Shown piece by piece: positions 35,962-47,610 of a stretch of 64,000 nt of DNA. The stretch spans positions 7,440,001 to 7,504,000 of the forward strand of contig QCXZ01000001.1 of assembly GCA_025024175.1 (NCBI GenBank), read 5' to 3'. The stretch comes from Rhyzopertha dominica. Lineage: Eukaryota > Arthropoda > Insecta > Coleoptera > Bostrichidae. How positions within the stretch are numbered: position 1 is the stretch's first letter; every line of letters starts with the position of its first letter. The position numbers were made by a program, and so were the translations under genes. The notes beneath the pieces were generated by a model, which did no database searches, was not told the origin of the DNA, and saw nothing but the letters and a program-made list of their open reading frames with translations.

Positions 35962-37261
35962 CGAGGCATGTTTTTTAAGTAAGTACCGTTTTGCGATTCC
36001 GCCGCCGCAGCGCTACCTACATCTCTTGTCTACGCACTGACGCCATTACAGTTTGATTCTTCATTGTATACGTTGTTTACTGAGTGTTTAAGATGCCTCC
36101 GACAATCGTGAGTCCCGCCGATNGTGAAGTACGGGCTGTTATACGATTTCTTAGTGCTAAAGGCGTAAAACCGATCGATATTCATCGTGAGATCTGTGAA
36201 GTTTACGGACAAAACATTATGAGTGATGGAATGGTAAGGAAATGGGTGAGAGCATTTAAAGATGGCCGCACAAATGTGCATGATGAAGAACGGAGTGGGC
36301 GTTTTTCGGTCGTTAATGAAGATTTGGTGCAGAAAGTGAACGAAAAGGTGAGAGAAAACAGACGCTTTACAATTTCATCATTGTGCGACTGCTTTCCTCA
36401 ATATTCTCGTAGTGTTTTGTATCGCATTGTGACCGAGAACTTGAATTACCGGAAATTGTGTTCACGTTGGGTTCCGAAAATGTTTACGGATTTGCACAAA
36501 ACCCAACGTTTAGGCAGTGCATTGACTTTCCTTGAGCGGTACCACAATGAAGGTGAAGATTTCTTAGACGAAATTGTTTCTGGTGACGAAACATGGGTGG
36601 CCTACGTCACACCAGAATCGAAACAACAATCCATGNAATGGCGACATNCATCATCACCCAAAAAAGTGAAGGTTAAGCAAACAATTTCTGCCCGGAAAAT
36701 CACGTGCACAGTTTTTTGGGACAGAAAAGGAGTATTGCTAGTGGAGTTTCCGACTCGTAATGAGACAATCAATGCAGCGTCTTATTGTAAGACATTGAAC
36801 AATCTGCGTCGTGCAATCCAGAACAAAAGACGTGGCAAGTTAAGTAGGGGTATCGTTTTGCTGCATGACAATGCCCGTCCACATGTGGCTAATCGGACCA
36901 AAGATCTCATCAAATCTTTTAAATGGGAAACTCTAGATCATCCTCCATACAGCCCTGATCTGGCGCCCAGCGACTACCATTTGTTCCTGCACTTGAAGAA
37001 ACACCTGGGTGGTCAGCGCCTTCAAGACGATAACGAAGTCGAAACATTTGTGATACAGTGGTTAACAAGTCAGGCGGCAGAATTTTATGAGGAGGGTAGT
37101 CAAAAACTGGTGCCACGTTATGACAAGTGCCTCAATATTCACGGAAATTATATAGAAAAGTAGATTAAGGTACAGGCTTTCATGTAAGATAAAATTATTG
37201 CTATATCTTTGCACGTCTTTTTTTAATTCCAAAACGGTACTTACTTAAAAAACATGCCTTG
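35962..37261 (+). mobile_element. Full-length mariner transposon
   Basis: A 1300-bp element with ~32-bp terminal inverted repeats: the left begins CGAGGCATGTTTTTTAAGTA and the right is its inverse with one mismatch. TA lies on both sides (35960-35961, 37262-37263). It holds a single transposase ORF (36084-37163) broken only by ambiguous bases. The size, TIR length and TA target are standard for mariner. This is one of the two best-preserved transposons in the window. Confidence 0.96.
36084..37163 (+). CDS. Mariner (DD34D) transposase
   Basis: A 359-codon transposase that should excise and insert the surrounding mariner at TA. The paired HTH region spans residues ~15-125, with a WVRAFKDGR block and an EERSGRFS linker where the family has GRPS. 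The WVPHxL-type motif appears as WVPKMF at 129-134. The catalytic triad is intact: D168 in SGDETW, D262 in LLHDNARPH and D297 in YSPDLAPSDYHLF, with 34 residues between the last two. Three Ns (residues 14, 185, 189) leave codons undefined. The first ATG is at 36084, with MPP at 36093 as an alternative start. Subfamily not determined. Confidence 0.94.
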   Translation: MFKMPPTIVSPADXEVRAVIRFLSAKGVKPIDIHREICEVYGQNIMSDGMVRKWVRAFKDGRTNVHDEERSGRFSVVNEDLVQKVNEKVRENRRFTISSLCDCFPQYSRSVLYRIVTENLNYRKLCSRWVPKMFTDLHKTQRLGSALTFLERYHNEGEDFLDEIVSGDETWVAYVTPESKQQSMXWRHXSSPKKVKVKQTISARKITCTVFWDRKGVLLVEFPTRNETINAASYCKTLNNLRRAIQNKRRGKLSRGIVLLHDNARPHVANRTKDLIKSFKWETLDHPPYSPDLAPSDYHLFLHLKKHLGGQRLQDDNEVETFVIQWLTSQAAEFYEEGSQKLVPRYDKCLNIHGNYIEK

Positions 37262-37263
37262 TA

Positions 37264-39199
37264 TTTTGATAAATTTGTTCTATAATAGTTGGTAAAAATA
37301 ACGTGGTGGCATTTATAATCTGTTTTTTGTGCTGTACTTTCCTAAGTAATATATTTGAGTTTTTTTTTTAAAGTCAATTTTTGGTAAAGGAAACCTGAGT
37401 AACTTAATAGATTAGTTAATACTAAGAAGTTCAAAGCACGAATATATTTAAAAACAGGAGACATCCTTCTTCTTTTTTCCATTTTGAAATTAGCGCATGT
37501 TAAACGGGAATTTAAGTTTAACTTAACTTTATTGAAAGAACCCTAAAAAATAGGATAAAAAAACAAGTGTAGCTGAGAAGAGTGGATAATTTACAAAGAA
37601 AAATTTACTTAAGTACATAAAATTTATGGTTAAAAGTGACAGTAATACGAATTTGTTTTGTTTAGTGGATTGTTTCTGCAAAGCAAAATTTTAAATATTC
37701 AAACAAGCGAAAAAGGAAAATTGCAAACCCCGATGGTTATATGACAACTTCCATCGACACATTCATACCAAATATGTTTATCAACAAGGTGAAAGTTCTA
37801 TACAAAATTCTCAGAAAGAAGGAGAGGGTTCTGAAACTCAAAAGAAGTAGACATAGGCAATGGTGTTGTGTTCTTTTAGATACATTTAGGACTTAATTTG
37901 TTTTTGAGCCAATTTTAACAAGATTGGAATATTAATGTGATGCTTCGTGTTATAGGATATTCAAAATAAATCTTAGGATATCAAGGGGTAATCACTAGAT
38001 ATCAAGTGGAATTAATAGGATATAAAGATGAAATCAAATAATATCTTAGAATATCAAGGAGATATCAGGCATATCTTGTGTACACCATTATGTCAGTGTT
38101 TTACCCCGCGTTCTACTGTCAAGATTAGAACAAAACGTTTCATTCACGGAAAATGCCGGGCTTTAATCCTAAATAATAGCCAATTAGTTATTTTCGTCCA
38201 GTGAATGGCCGCCAACGTGACGTACTAAATCGGGTGGGTTTCAGATCCAATTTAGGCCTTATTAAGCGAAATCTTGGTGGATTGCTGCCTTCCTCCGGAC
38301 AGAGGATAATTACGAAGTCCAATAATCAACAGCGGGTGTCGCGATGAAATAAAAGATAGCGAATTGGATTGCCATAATTCGAATGAGGTTTGCAGGATCG
38401 GAGCAGAGCGCCCGAGATTGCAATTCTGCTAATGCGGGGAAATTCGAGATGCAATTCGGAGCAAGTGACATAAAATTTGCTTAAGCTCGCTGCGTGTGAA
38501 GACGTTTCTCCGTAACCGGGGAAATGCACTTAGACGTGTCACGCGCAATATTCTTGGGTAAATGCGAATGTTATGTCTGTGTGTTTATGACAAATTGCTG
38601 TGTAAGCTCCTGCTTGTAGGTTGATAAAGAGAGAATTATGTGAATTGTTAGAGAGGAGAGAAGATTGTTAAAGACAGTTTGTTAAACACACAAACACATT
38701 TTTGTGAATGTGGTTAAAGATGCATCATTTACTGCAGAAAATTCACAAAAAAGCTAAACAATGAATTGCACTCATGTTCACTCACAGAAGTTAAAGTATG
38801 ATGTAACAAGGCAAAATGGAAATCTTTCTTTAAATTGTTTAGGTTCTAATTATTTACCTTGGGATTCATAATCAAACAAATGTTTCTTTTTGCGTTTTCT
38901 AGTTACTTGAAATTCTGAAACAATCCCAACTCTTCTGAAACAGATGCTGCAGAGTTAATAAATTGGGCGTAGCTTTCAGCATTTTTTTTAAAATTAAGAT
39001 TAAGGTTTTGTAGGTTTTCTAGGCCGACTACACATTAAGCCATATTACATTTGGAGTTTTGCTACATGTTGCTGATAATACCAAAACAGAATAAATAGGT
39101 TTAAGAAATTTAATTTTTTCTATCAATGATCTTGACATATTTTTGGTTTTAGATCTCTTCAGCTAATTCTTCTGCCATTGTATTAACTACTGGCAAGAA
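37264..39199. other. No gene; degenerate tandem repeat 37955-38080
   Basis: At about 37955-38080 a roughly 20-30-base unit with core GATATCAAG(G/T) recurs five or more times imperfectly. GC-richer DNA follows at 38100-38540 with no credible ORF. Part of 38900-39199 may belong to the hAT relic just downstream. Confidence 0.45.
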
Positions 39200-39620
39200 C
39201 CCTGAAAAAATTATTTTATTTCGGCATTATTGTACGTAAATTGTTCAATGCAACTAATATTTGGTGTTGAATGAAGAATAATAGAAAAATATATTGCGCT
39301 TTTTACAATTTTTATAATATCCTTTTTTACAAATTCCGCTATAAGTTCAATAATTTCATTCTGAAAATGAACTCCTAGATATGAGGCATTCGGTTCTTTG
39401 TGTCTTTAGACTTCATAATGTTATTTACATGCTCCGATATTATTAGATCAAATTTGGTCAACATTTCAACAGCCTTAAAAAATTACTATTATTTCTGAAC
39501 CTTAATTTTTAATTCACACCACTTTTCAGTAGCTTTAACATTTAAATGCATATTTTATTTATTACTTATAATTAGAAAACGATGCCTTCATAATGCATAT
39601 TGAAACGATAAGTTTTTCAA
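39200..39620 (-). pseudogene. hAT transposase relic (ZMYM1-like, DUF4371 region)
   Basis: Minus-strand pieces match the DUF4371 part of ZMYM1-like hAT transposases: TEKWCELK near 39510-39530, VEMLTKFDLIISEHV near 39430-39475, QNEIIELIAEFVKKDI near 39310-39365, then an AIYFSIILHSTPNISCIEQ block near 39245-39305 (family: AKYFSIIxDxTPDISHxEQ). Stops and frameshifts separate the blocks and the catalytic region was not followed further. No ends were located. Confidence 0.7.
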
Positions 39621-40239
39621 GTTGATTTACTTTTTTATGCAAATTCTCTATTTACGTAATTTTTTGGAGAAGTAGGCTAGAAGATTCCATACATGATTAT
39701 TAAATATCTACGTCATTATTGCCTTGATCATAGCCAGAAAAAAACTACAATGATTCTTATATAGATCTTTCTGTGAAGAAGTGGGTTATATTATTTTGTT
39801 TTGGATGAAGTTGAGAGAACTTAAAGCCTTCATGATAGTATAGCTATGGGAAAAGGTATCCCGGAACAAATAATTCATCACATGTAAGCTTTATCCAATT
39901 ATTATTATTATTAACTATCAAGTTAATAGGTAATAAATGGGTTTTGCTGAAACAAGAGCAGATACTGAGAGTAATACATACGCAATCAGGCAAAGTCTCG
40001 CAGAAACTATTCAACTTAACCTTAAAAGAGAGACTTAAACTATATTATATTAGCACAGCAATAAATAAAATTCGAATAAATCAAGCACAGGTTCACCGAA
40101 TATAACAAATAATTACATAAGAAATAAAGGCAAAATTCTACCTGTAGCTATTCCACTTAACCCTTTACAGTAAACTATAAACTATTTATATTAGTTAGCA
40201 CAGGAAACAATATAGAATCAATAATAAACAAAATAGAGC
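39621..40239. other. No gene seen
   Basis: AT-rich DNA with no recognised feature, adjoining the 3' side of the jockey-like relic. Confidence 0.35.
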
Positions 40240-41965
40240 ACAATTCAAAAGCGACAACCTATTAGTTGAAAAGCAGTCAACGAATCTCATTGAGGGGCAA
40301 ACTTAGACCTCAAAGTTTCACATAATGAGGAGAACTTAGTAATGCATGGACGAAACAACCGAAGTAATAATTCCAGCGGCAATCCATCCGTAGTCAATTC
40401 AAAGAGTTAATCTTGTGAGATACATGGTCCCCGCGTTGCAAGCCAAAAACCAAACGACAGCATGCATTCTGAACCTTTGGAACCCTGTTTCTATCAACAG
40501 AATCCAAACAGGGGCCATCATAAAAATTGCAATAATTAAAGGGTGAGAGAACGAGTCCATCACATAATTGCCTTTTCAAACTAGCGGTTAAACATGTCTA
40601 CAAGCATACAAAAGCTTAAGGTTAGATTTTGTATTAACTTAGTTACATGCAGCTTAAACCGAGTGTACATAATGAGACCCAAATTTCTGGCATGATCAAC
40701 AAAATTTAACTTTGTAGCCTTGTACATGTAAACATTGAAAGACTGTTTAAGAAATGCTGTACTACTTTTATTACCAAAAACCATCAGCTGCGACTTAGAC
40801 GAATTCAATTCAAGGCCGTGTTCAGCAGACAATTTGCTTAAGTTTTCAAGTTCTTCATACAGAATTTTGCCGGCCATTGCGAAATTATGCTTATTGAAAC
40901 TAAAATACAACTGTGTATCATCGGCGTAAGCTATTACTCTACAATTACGAACTGAGTTCTCTATATCAGACGTATGTATTATGAAAAGCAGGGTGCTAAN
41001 ATGGAACCTTGCGGTACACCAGATCTAATCGACAATTCAGAGGAGAATTTTTTTTATTTTACTACTTGAGTTCTATCGCTCAAATAAGATCTAATAAACT
41101 GTACCGACAAACTGCTGAAACCGTAAGACTTGGCGCATAACAGACCATGATTAATAGTATCGAACGCTTTTGAAAAATCAAGCACAACCAAAGTACTGAC
41201 TAAACCCTTATCATAAGCTGAAATGAGATTATCCATGAATGAAGCTAGTGCAGTAGAAGTGCTGAAGTGTCTGAATCCGCACTGAGAACCGGGGATGATT
41301 TTTTTAGATAAGACCAAGTCAGATATCTGTTCGTAGATTAGAGATTCAAACAGTTTTGAAGCTGCAGATAAGATGCTAATCAGACGTAAATCTGACAAGT
41401 TTCCGGGGTTAGAGTTTTTAGGCAGATGTATTGCAATGGCTTTCTTCCACATTGTGGAGAAATAAGCTTTTTCAATACAACAATTGAAGATGTGTAATAG
41501 GTATAAATCAATAATGGGACTACATAAGCGCAACATTTTCAAAGAAATTTTTTCTGTGCCACAATTATCTTTTTTGCGTTAAAGAGTATTGAGTGTACTT
41601 CTTCTAAAGTAACCATTCTCAAGGAAAATTCTTGTAGGGATGGGAATCGAGAATTCTCATAATATTGCATTCTATGATAAAGATGATATTATTTGATTGA
41701 AAATACTGTAAAAAAATATGCATTAATGGAATTGCTATTTGACAGATTAGAAGGTAGTTTATATCTGATTTTATTAGCACCAATGTTTAAATTGCGCAGA
41801 GCCGACCAAATAGTGTGTGAATCTCCACTAGAAGCAACTGAACCTATGTAGCGACGTTTTTCCATCCTAACAGAGTTCACAGTCAAGTCAAGTTGTGTTA
41901 CTGAACGGCCCATCTCGTCATTAATAGATTTCCTGGTGTTATCCTTCTCAAAACTTCTCATCTTT
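40240..41965 (-). mobile_element. Jockey-like non-LTR retrotransposon, truncated
   Basis: A degraded minus-strand element. Going 5' to 3' (high to low coordinates) it holds a pre-RT segment (41689-41961), the RT fingers/palm with DFSKAFDTINH (41054-41542), a GVPQGS motif near 41010-41030, AYADDTQLYF near 40900-40930, the thumb (40581-40910) and the C-terminal QLCDGLVLSPFNYC...RVQNACCRLVFG region (40394-40579) with an extension to about 40240. The AP-endonuclease ORF part is absent, so the copy is 5'-truncated, and several frameshifts make it dead. Confidence 0.88.
41054..41542 (-). pseudogene. Reverse transcriptase fragment (jockey-like)
   Basis: This 162-codon open part of the RT includes MWKKAIAIHLPK, a ..NLSDLRLISILSAASKLFE block (family: YRPIxLLxxxxKxxE), GSQCGFRHFSTSTAL and DFSKAFDTINH, then SYLSDRTQVV. 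It lacks the YADD box, which lies in another frame at about 40915. It is part of the truncated element at 40240-41965. Confidence 0.88.
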
Positions 41966-42715
41966 GAAGATTAAAAACGTTTCCGCTCAACTTCCCGGTG
42001 CAGTCGCATAATCATCTTGAAAGAGCTGCGTTGCGAAAGAAACCAATTATGCTCCGCAAGGCGGAAAACCACACGAGTCGCTTTTTCATCTGCATGCGGC
42101 CTCGGGAACTGTAATTCAGGCGGGATGTATTTCGAGAACTGGAGGAATATGCGTCCCAGGGGATCAGCGGGACGTCATACGTGATGAACGGGATCGGATC
42201 TGCTAACGTCGTCGCTAGGCGGATCATGAAGGTTCATACATGAAGTGGGACCACCAAATGACACCTACAGGCAAACAGACAAGCAAATCGAACGTAGTTG
42301 GCCTGCTGCCCTAAGCTTTTATGCTTAGTCTGCAGGAAGTGTTTTCTCATTTCTTCAGTAAAATTATGGGTATGCTAACAAAAATCCGAAACAAGATTAT
42401 AATTTTTAAAAACGTACGGACATAAATCATTAAATTAATACTGACTATAATGTAAAAGAACATAATGTTGTCTATATAATCTCCTGCTTGTGTTGCTTTA
42501 TGACACACGCGTGCCATTAACTTTTTATAGTGCATAATTTATCACTCTTTTTGTCAGGCCTTCTGTTGTTTTAGCTTCCAAACCACGTTCATAATTTTTT
42601 ACTTTATGTATGAATGATTATGGGTGCTTATATTCTGCACATTTGGAACATCATAAACATCATATAATGAATTCTTCTAAAGAAAATATTCTTAAAGTGA
42701 ATTTNCACTATATTT
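41966..42715. other. No supported gene; GC-richer block 42000-42240
   Basis: The block 42000-42240 is open for 71 codons on the minus strand and GC-richer than its surroundings. It has no family match and no confident splice sites, so it is noted only as a possible conserved element. Confidence 0.3.
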
Positions 42716-42720
42716 TTACA

Positions 42721-42764
42721 ATTGTAAAGCGCTTTCGGCTACATGTTAGCCATCGTCAGTACAA
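42721..42764 (-). ncRNA. Hammerhead-like motif in Penelope 3' tail
   Basis: Read on the minus strand: stem I TTGTA/TACAA (42760-42764 with 42722-42726, 5 bp); core CTGACGA (42753-42759); one extra U (42752); stem II GGCT/AGCC (42748-42751 with 42737-42740) around a 7-base loop; GAAA (42733-42736); and a tiny loop-less stem III AGC/GCT ending at the expected cleavage position (U at 42727). All conserved core bases of a type I hammerhead are present. Minimal hammerheads of this kind are known in Penelope-like elements. Self-cleavage by this copy is inferred and would probably need dimerisation. Confidence 0.7.
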
Positions 42765-42868
42765 AAATTAAAAGGANACTAACAGTTTGACAAAGTCAAA
42801 AATCAGAAACAAGCAAACTTGACTACAAACTGAAATGCAACCCACATGCCAGTAAATCAAACGAAACA

Positions 42869-44467
42869 TTAATTTAGATCAAACAAAGAATTTAGAATAG
42901 GACAATTGAAATTACAAAAATCATTTAGAATAGTAAAATTTTGTTCGTTAATAATTTTATAAATCTCTAAAATTTCCAAATAATTTAATTTAGATAATTT
43001 ACTACACAAATGTAATGAATTTAGATTGTCTAGCGTGGCAGTGTGTTTATTTACTAATAAATGGTTGGCTAACGAAGAATTTGTTGTAACAATATCTGTA
43101 TTTTTATACTTTTCAAATTGTTTCAAATGTTCTTTACCTCTAGTTAAAAAGGATCTTCCGGTTTGTCCAATATAAACTGAATTGCAATCATTACATGAAA
43201 AACTATAAACGCCTGAATTATTTAAAACTGAAATTTGGTCTTTATTNCGGACAAAACGGGAAAACACACTGNCTAAGGTAGAAAAAGCAATATTTATTCC
43301 ATTAGAAGAAAATAATTTAGATAGGCTAACTGAGACTTGACCAGCAAACTTAGGAGGAAACCAAACCTTAACTTTTTTATCCAAATAAGTGGTACAGAAA
43401 GAAAATTTAAATTTTATCAAATACTTAAAATAAAGGTTTTCTATTAAATAATTAGGAAAATTGTTATTGAAAGCAATTTGTAGTATTACACCCAATTCTT
43501 TTTCGAAAGCATTTAATGACAGAGGTAATTTAAAAAGTCGATTAAGAAGTGAATGAAAAACAGCCATTTTGTGTGCATAAGGGTGTAAAGAAAAATAAGA
43601 AATTACATTATCTGTACAAGTAGATTTTCTAAAAATTTCAAAAGAAAGGTAAGAAGAAAATTCGTTACGTGAAATTAATAAATCTAAAAAGGAAATTTGA
43701 TTATTAATTTCTGTTTCATAGCTGAATTTTATAGAAGTGTGTAAAGAATTTATAAAAGTAAGAAAGTTATTTAGATCAAAAGAATTACCTGTAAAAAGAC
43801 ACAAAACATCATCTACATAACGGTACCAGAATTTAATGTGGGGAGAGAAGCAAATGTTTTTGAAAATATCTTTTTCTAAATTAATCATAAAAAGTTCAGC
43901 TAAAAAAGGACTAAGGGAAGAACCCATAGCTAAACCCAATTTTTGTATAAAATTTTTATTATTGAAACAGAAAAAATTTTGATTTAACACAAACTCCGTT
44001 AACGAAAGCAAATTATTTTTATGTAATAAAGATAAATTACAATTTTGATTAAGTAGGTTACTTAAAATTTTTAAAGAGTCTTTTGGAGGAATAGAAGGAA
44101 ATAAATTGTTTACATCAAAAGAAACAAGGAAGCAATCTTTAGGAATTTTGATATTTTTAAGTTTGTTGATCAGATCCAGTGTATTTTTAACAGCAAATGA
44201 ATTTTCGAAGTTTAAAACTTCACGAAGAATCAAATTTAACCATTTTGCCAATTTGTAACATGGGGAACTTATGTTCCAACAAACAACTGGTCTGATAGGA
44301 CAATCATCTTTGTGTATTTTTGGAAGTCCATAAAGTCTTGGTGTTAAAGGGTTCATACATAAAAGGTGTGATTTATTACAATTAAAAAATTTTAAAGTTG
44401 GTTCTACTTTGTCCAGAAGTTCTTTTAATTTGTTGTTAAATTTAATTGTATTGTCATTTTCAACCAT
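42869..44467 (-). CDS. Penelope-like RT / GIY-YIG endonuclease
   Basis: A 532-codon frame from the first Met after an in-frame stop (44495-44497); the true protein would begin further upstream. RT motifs: YGLPKIHK (46-53), SFDVNNLFPSIP (116-127), GLAMGSSLSPFLAEL (178-192) and the active-site YRYVDD (215-220). A long linker follows. The C-terminal GIY-YIG nuclease spans residues ~417-505: GVY, then CNDCNSVYIGQTGR with YIG at 432-434, a downstream Arg in FLTRGKEH, and a late Glu-containing LEILEIY. Such proteins copy the element RNA at a nicked chromosomal site. The premature stop suggests this copy is defective, but the rest is well preserved. Confidence 0.92.
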   Translation of the reverse strand: MVENDNTIKFNNKLKELLDKVEPTLKFFNCNKSHLLCMNPLTPRLYGLPKIHKDDCPIRPVVCWNISSPCYKLAKWLNLILREVLNFENSFAVKNTLDLINKLKNIKIPKDCFLVSFDVNNLFPSIPPKDSLKILSNLLNQNCNLSLLHKNNLLSLTEFVLNQNFFCFNNKNFIQKLGLAMGSSLSPFLAELFMINLEKDIFKNICFSPHIKFWYRYVDDVLCLFTGNSFDLNNFLTFINSLHTSIKFSYETEINNQISFLDLLISRNEFSSYLSFEIFRKSTCTDNVISYFSLHPYAHKMAVFHSLLNRLFKLPLSLNAFEKELGVILQIAFNNNFPNYLIENLYFKYLIKFKFSFCTTYLDKKVKVWFPPKFAGQVSVSLSKLFSSNGINIAFSTLXSVFSRFVXNKDQISVLNNSGVYSFSCNDCNSVYIGQTGRSFLTRGKEHLKQFEKYKNTDIVTTNSSLANHLLVNKHTATLDNLNSLHLCSKLSKLNYLEILEIYKIINEQNFTILNDFCNFNCPILNSLFDLN

Positions 44468-44600
44468 TTCAAAATCTCCATTTTCTAAAAAATTTTAAAC
44501 TTTATTCAAATAATCTTCTTTGTCTAAAATAACTTTAAGAATATTTTCTTTAGAAGAATTAATTAATAACTCCACTTAGAGAAGATGGATCAGTTTTCAA

Positions 44601-47600
44601 TTTTTCATGTAATGAATTATACAGGTATGTCCAGGGCTAGCGTAACTCCTTTATAGCTCAATTGGGGTTGTAGACGAATATGTTGGACAAGCTTAATTAA
44701 ACCAAAATTGTTTTCTTTATTGCAGCATTTTCAGAAAGATGGATATCTCTGAAATGCGCTTTTTACTTAGATTATTACGCTATATTTTTTTCTATAAAGC
44801 TTAACTAGTTTGCTTTTCAAAACCAATTGTTACTGAAATTTGAATTTAATTAACTCTCCTACATTATTCTCGCTACTAAAACGCAACCCAATGTTTTTCT
44901 TTAAGATGCGTTAAAGACAGGTATGACTAAGTATCTGATACACTTGCTTTTGAAAGAGATGTGCTGCAAAGGTCTGTTATTGGCCTTTTGTTAGTCCGAG
45001 TATGCTATAGTATCCTGCCAAAGTCACTATTACACAAAATTATGTAGCTTTATTATTCTTTTTATAATTTAATGCGGCTTTAGTAATATGAATCACTTTA
45101 GCATCTGACCCATATTTCTTGCAAGTTAAGAACTTTTCAGATTTAGAAATAAACCGACAAGCCATTTGGTGAAATTTTTAAGTTAATCGTTAGAGGATGA
45201 CAGTGCTTAAATTTGACATGCAAGTTTTTACATTGCATTCATTGTCAAAAAGTACTCTGTCGAAGTAATTTGGAACACTTTCTGGCAATATTGCCTTGGA
45301 AATTTCAACCAGTTCTGTGTAAGATACGCCACTGCTTTGAAATCATTACCTAGGGTCTTCGTAGACCTCATTGTTCTGCATACTTAATTCGATTTGGCAG
45401 TAAGGTCGCAATTATACGGGGTAGGTCTGTAATAAAGACAGAGGCCCCTACACAATGGACATAATTTGCATTTCAGTCGAGTCTTAATTAACAACGTTGA
45501 AATTCATAATCACAGACAAGGCGGATGACGTATAAAATCATTGGAACCTAGAAAATTATGTCAAATTCTGTGGTGAATATGGTCAAAAGTTGCAGAAGAG
45601 GTAGTTGGTTCGTTACGTTGTGTAACCCATTGTTCTCTGTTTAACAAAGCGAAATAACGAAGAGGATGTTACCTGAATGAATCAATAATTTTTTGAAAGA
45701 TGATACTCTCTAATCCAGAGATGGTAGTGTATCTCGGACAAAGTTATCAAACACCTACTTGCATAAATCTAAATTGTCTAACTTTTCAGCATTTGTTGGT
45801 CATATTCGTTTAGTTTGTCTTTTTTAAACTCGTAGCAGAAAATATATCAGAAAAACGAAATACATGTTTAAAAGCTAATGCAAATTATGCTATCAAAAGA
45901 TTTAAACTGAACTAAGATTCGCAGTCCAGGTAACAGACGTAATGATATTGTTGATATTATTGTTTGACATAAATTACTGTATGGTTAAACTGAAGCTAAA
46001 GAGAACGCTGCGAGCAAAGTGTACGTTAATAATGGTCCTTTACCATTTTAAAAGTGCGCAGATCGTTTACTTAACAAATAGTCAAAACAGATGTTCGGTT
46101 GTGGTTTAAAGAAAAAAAAAGTCAAGTTATTAATGCGTGGGTGTTGCAGATGGATTTTTCTTAAATTCTTGAGTTTGGAAAGTTAATGGAAAAATGTTTA
46201 TTGATGTGTTATTATTTGCTCATTTGGGGTTGGTGAGCTGTTATTAGATGTATGAAGAACTTTAGAATACAAGATTTCTGCGATGAAATATTGCAGCATG
46301 ACACTTACGTCATTCTAAATAAGGACGATGAACAAGAATCATTGCTTTATTTTGTAAATGCCTGCAACTATTGGACATTTTATCATTAAAAATCATAGTT
46401 GTTTGTATAAATATGAGGAATGGTAACACAAAATACCATCTTTCAGTTAAAACTCACGTTTTTCACGATCTACTGTTGCTCACTGTCGTTAATGTCCTGC
46501 ACATTATCCAAACAGTCACACACACCTTAACACTACAAGGCACGTTTTCAAAAAACATGCAGGCGTTCGTTGCGTACAATACGTTCACGTATCACCGTGC
46601 GGACTGTACTATTCGAACGTGAGACAATACGGCAGCGTTTTCCTGCACTCCTCTCTTTGTTCCTTTTGTACGTTGGATAGAGATCGTATAACACTGGGCA
46701 TATTATAATACATTTGCGTTAATTCTACATTCTGGCACGTTAGCACCTTCTTGTTACCAGTGGAACACCGTTGCCATGTAAACTTCAGCCTTTTGAACTG
46801 AAACTGATTTCCAAAAGCGAAAATCCTATGTGGTGTTTGTAGATAAAATGCTCTGCCGGATACTGAAATTGTGAGAATTGCCGAGATACAGAGCAAAATC
46901 TTTAAAATTGTTACATTTCCAAGGATGCAGTCATTGCTATACTATTATCCCCATACAGACCCTTGTGGCGCTCCTATACTGACAAGAATTAGTTCGGAAA
47001 TTGTGTTGCTACATAATCTGATCAAAAACGAGATACTCCTATCGCAGCGCCCTCGCATTACCAAATGGATACTGAGACTACTCGTTTGACTCCGTCGCTA
47101 GATATTATCGTCAATGTCGGTGCAGGAAGTTCCAGTTTCGAGTATTTGCCCAAAAATGTTCGACTTATCAATTAAAATTCCCCAAACATCAGTATTTCCT
47201 ATACAGTTTGCCAATGCCGCCCTGCCATCCATGGGCGTGTGTAGGATGCCAATGTTAACTTGCCCATTCTAAAAAGTTCGTGTTTACTCTGTGTCCGGCC
47301 AGCGCATTAGCTGGGATATGGGAGCGCACTATGTGTAGGTGATGTGTTTACATCACATGGGTTCACCTGCGGAATTCCTAGAGAATCAATGCGGGAACGG
47401 GGGATCCCNTCCGGGTGTTTTTTATGCAGGAAGCGGGATTTGATGGATCGTTTCTGAAGCGGTGGTCGTAAGAGGTCGGCAAAAATGATCGAAAAACTGA
47501 CCCGAGTGTTTGGCAAATGCACTTTTAATAATCTAAAGTTTAGAAATGATATCTGGATGCAGCAATTAAATAAAACCATCTCCAGGAATTGATTAGTACC

Positions 47601-47602
47601 CA
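44601..47602. other. No supported gene over 3 kb
   Basis: A minus-strand segment at about 45080-45350 has several short open pieces (such as CRFISKSEKFLTCKKYG) that may be a decayed gene, but I cannot name it. Frames at 46371-46896 loosely resemble HTH transposase N-termini without a firm match. GC-richer DNA lies at 47270-47500. Confidence 0.3.
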
Positions 47603-47610
47603 CTTAAGAC

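Larger units (their letters stand above)
42716..44600 (-). mobile_element. Penelope-like element with GIY-YIG endonuclease
   Basis: A minus-strand Penelope-like element: an N-terminal DKEDYLNKV block (about 44500-44545), an RT with GIY-YIG reading frame (42869-44467), and a noncoding 3' tail with a hammerhead-like structure (42721-42764). A nonsense codon at 44495-44497 separates the N-terminal block from the rest. Upstream of about 44600 the coding signal fades. Two Ns lie in the ORF. Terminal repeats were not identified. Confidence 0.9.

Noticed and set aside
45080..45350. Minus-strand open pieces containing CRFISKSEKFLTCKKYG
   Set aside because: Could be a decayed gene, but no family could be named and frames are short.
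46371..46900. Possible DUF4817-like transposase N-terminus on the minus strand
   Set aside because: Only vague similarity in mixed frames; no terminal repeats or catalytic motifs nearby.
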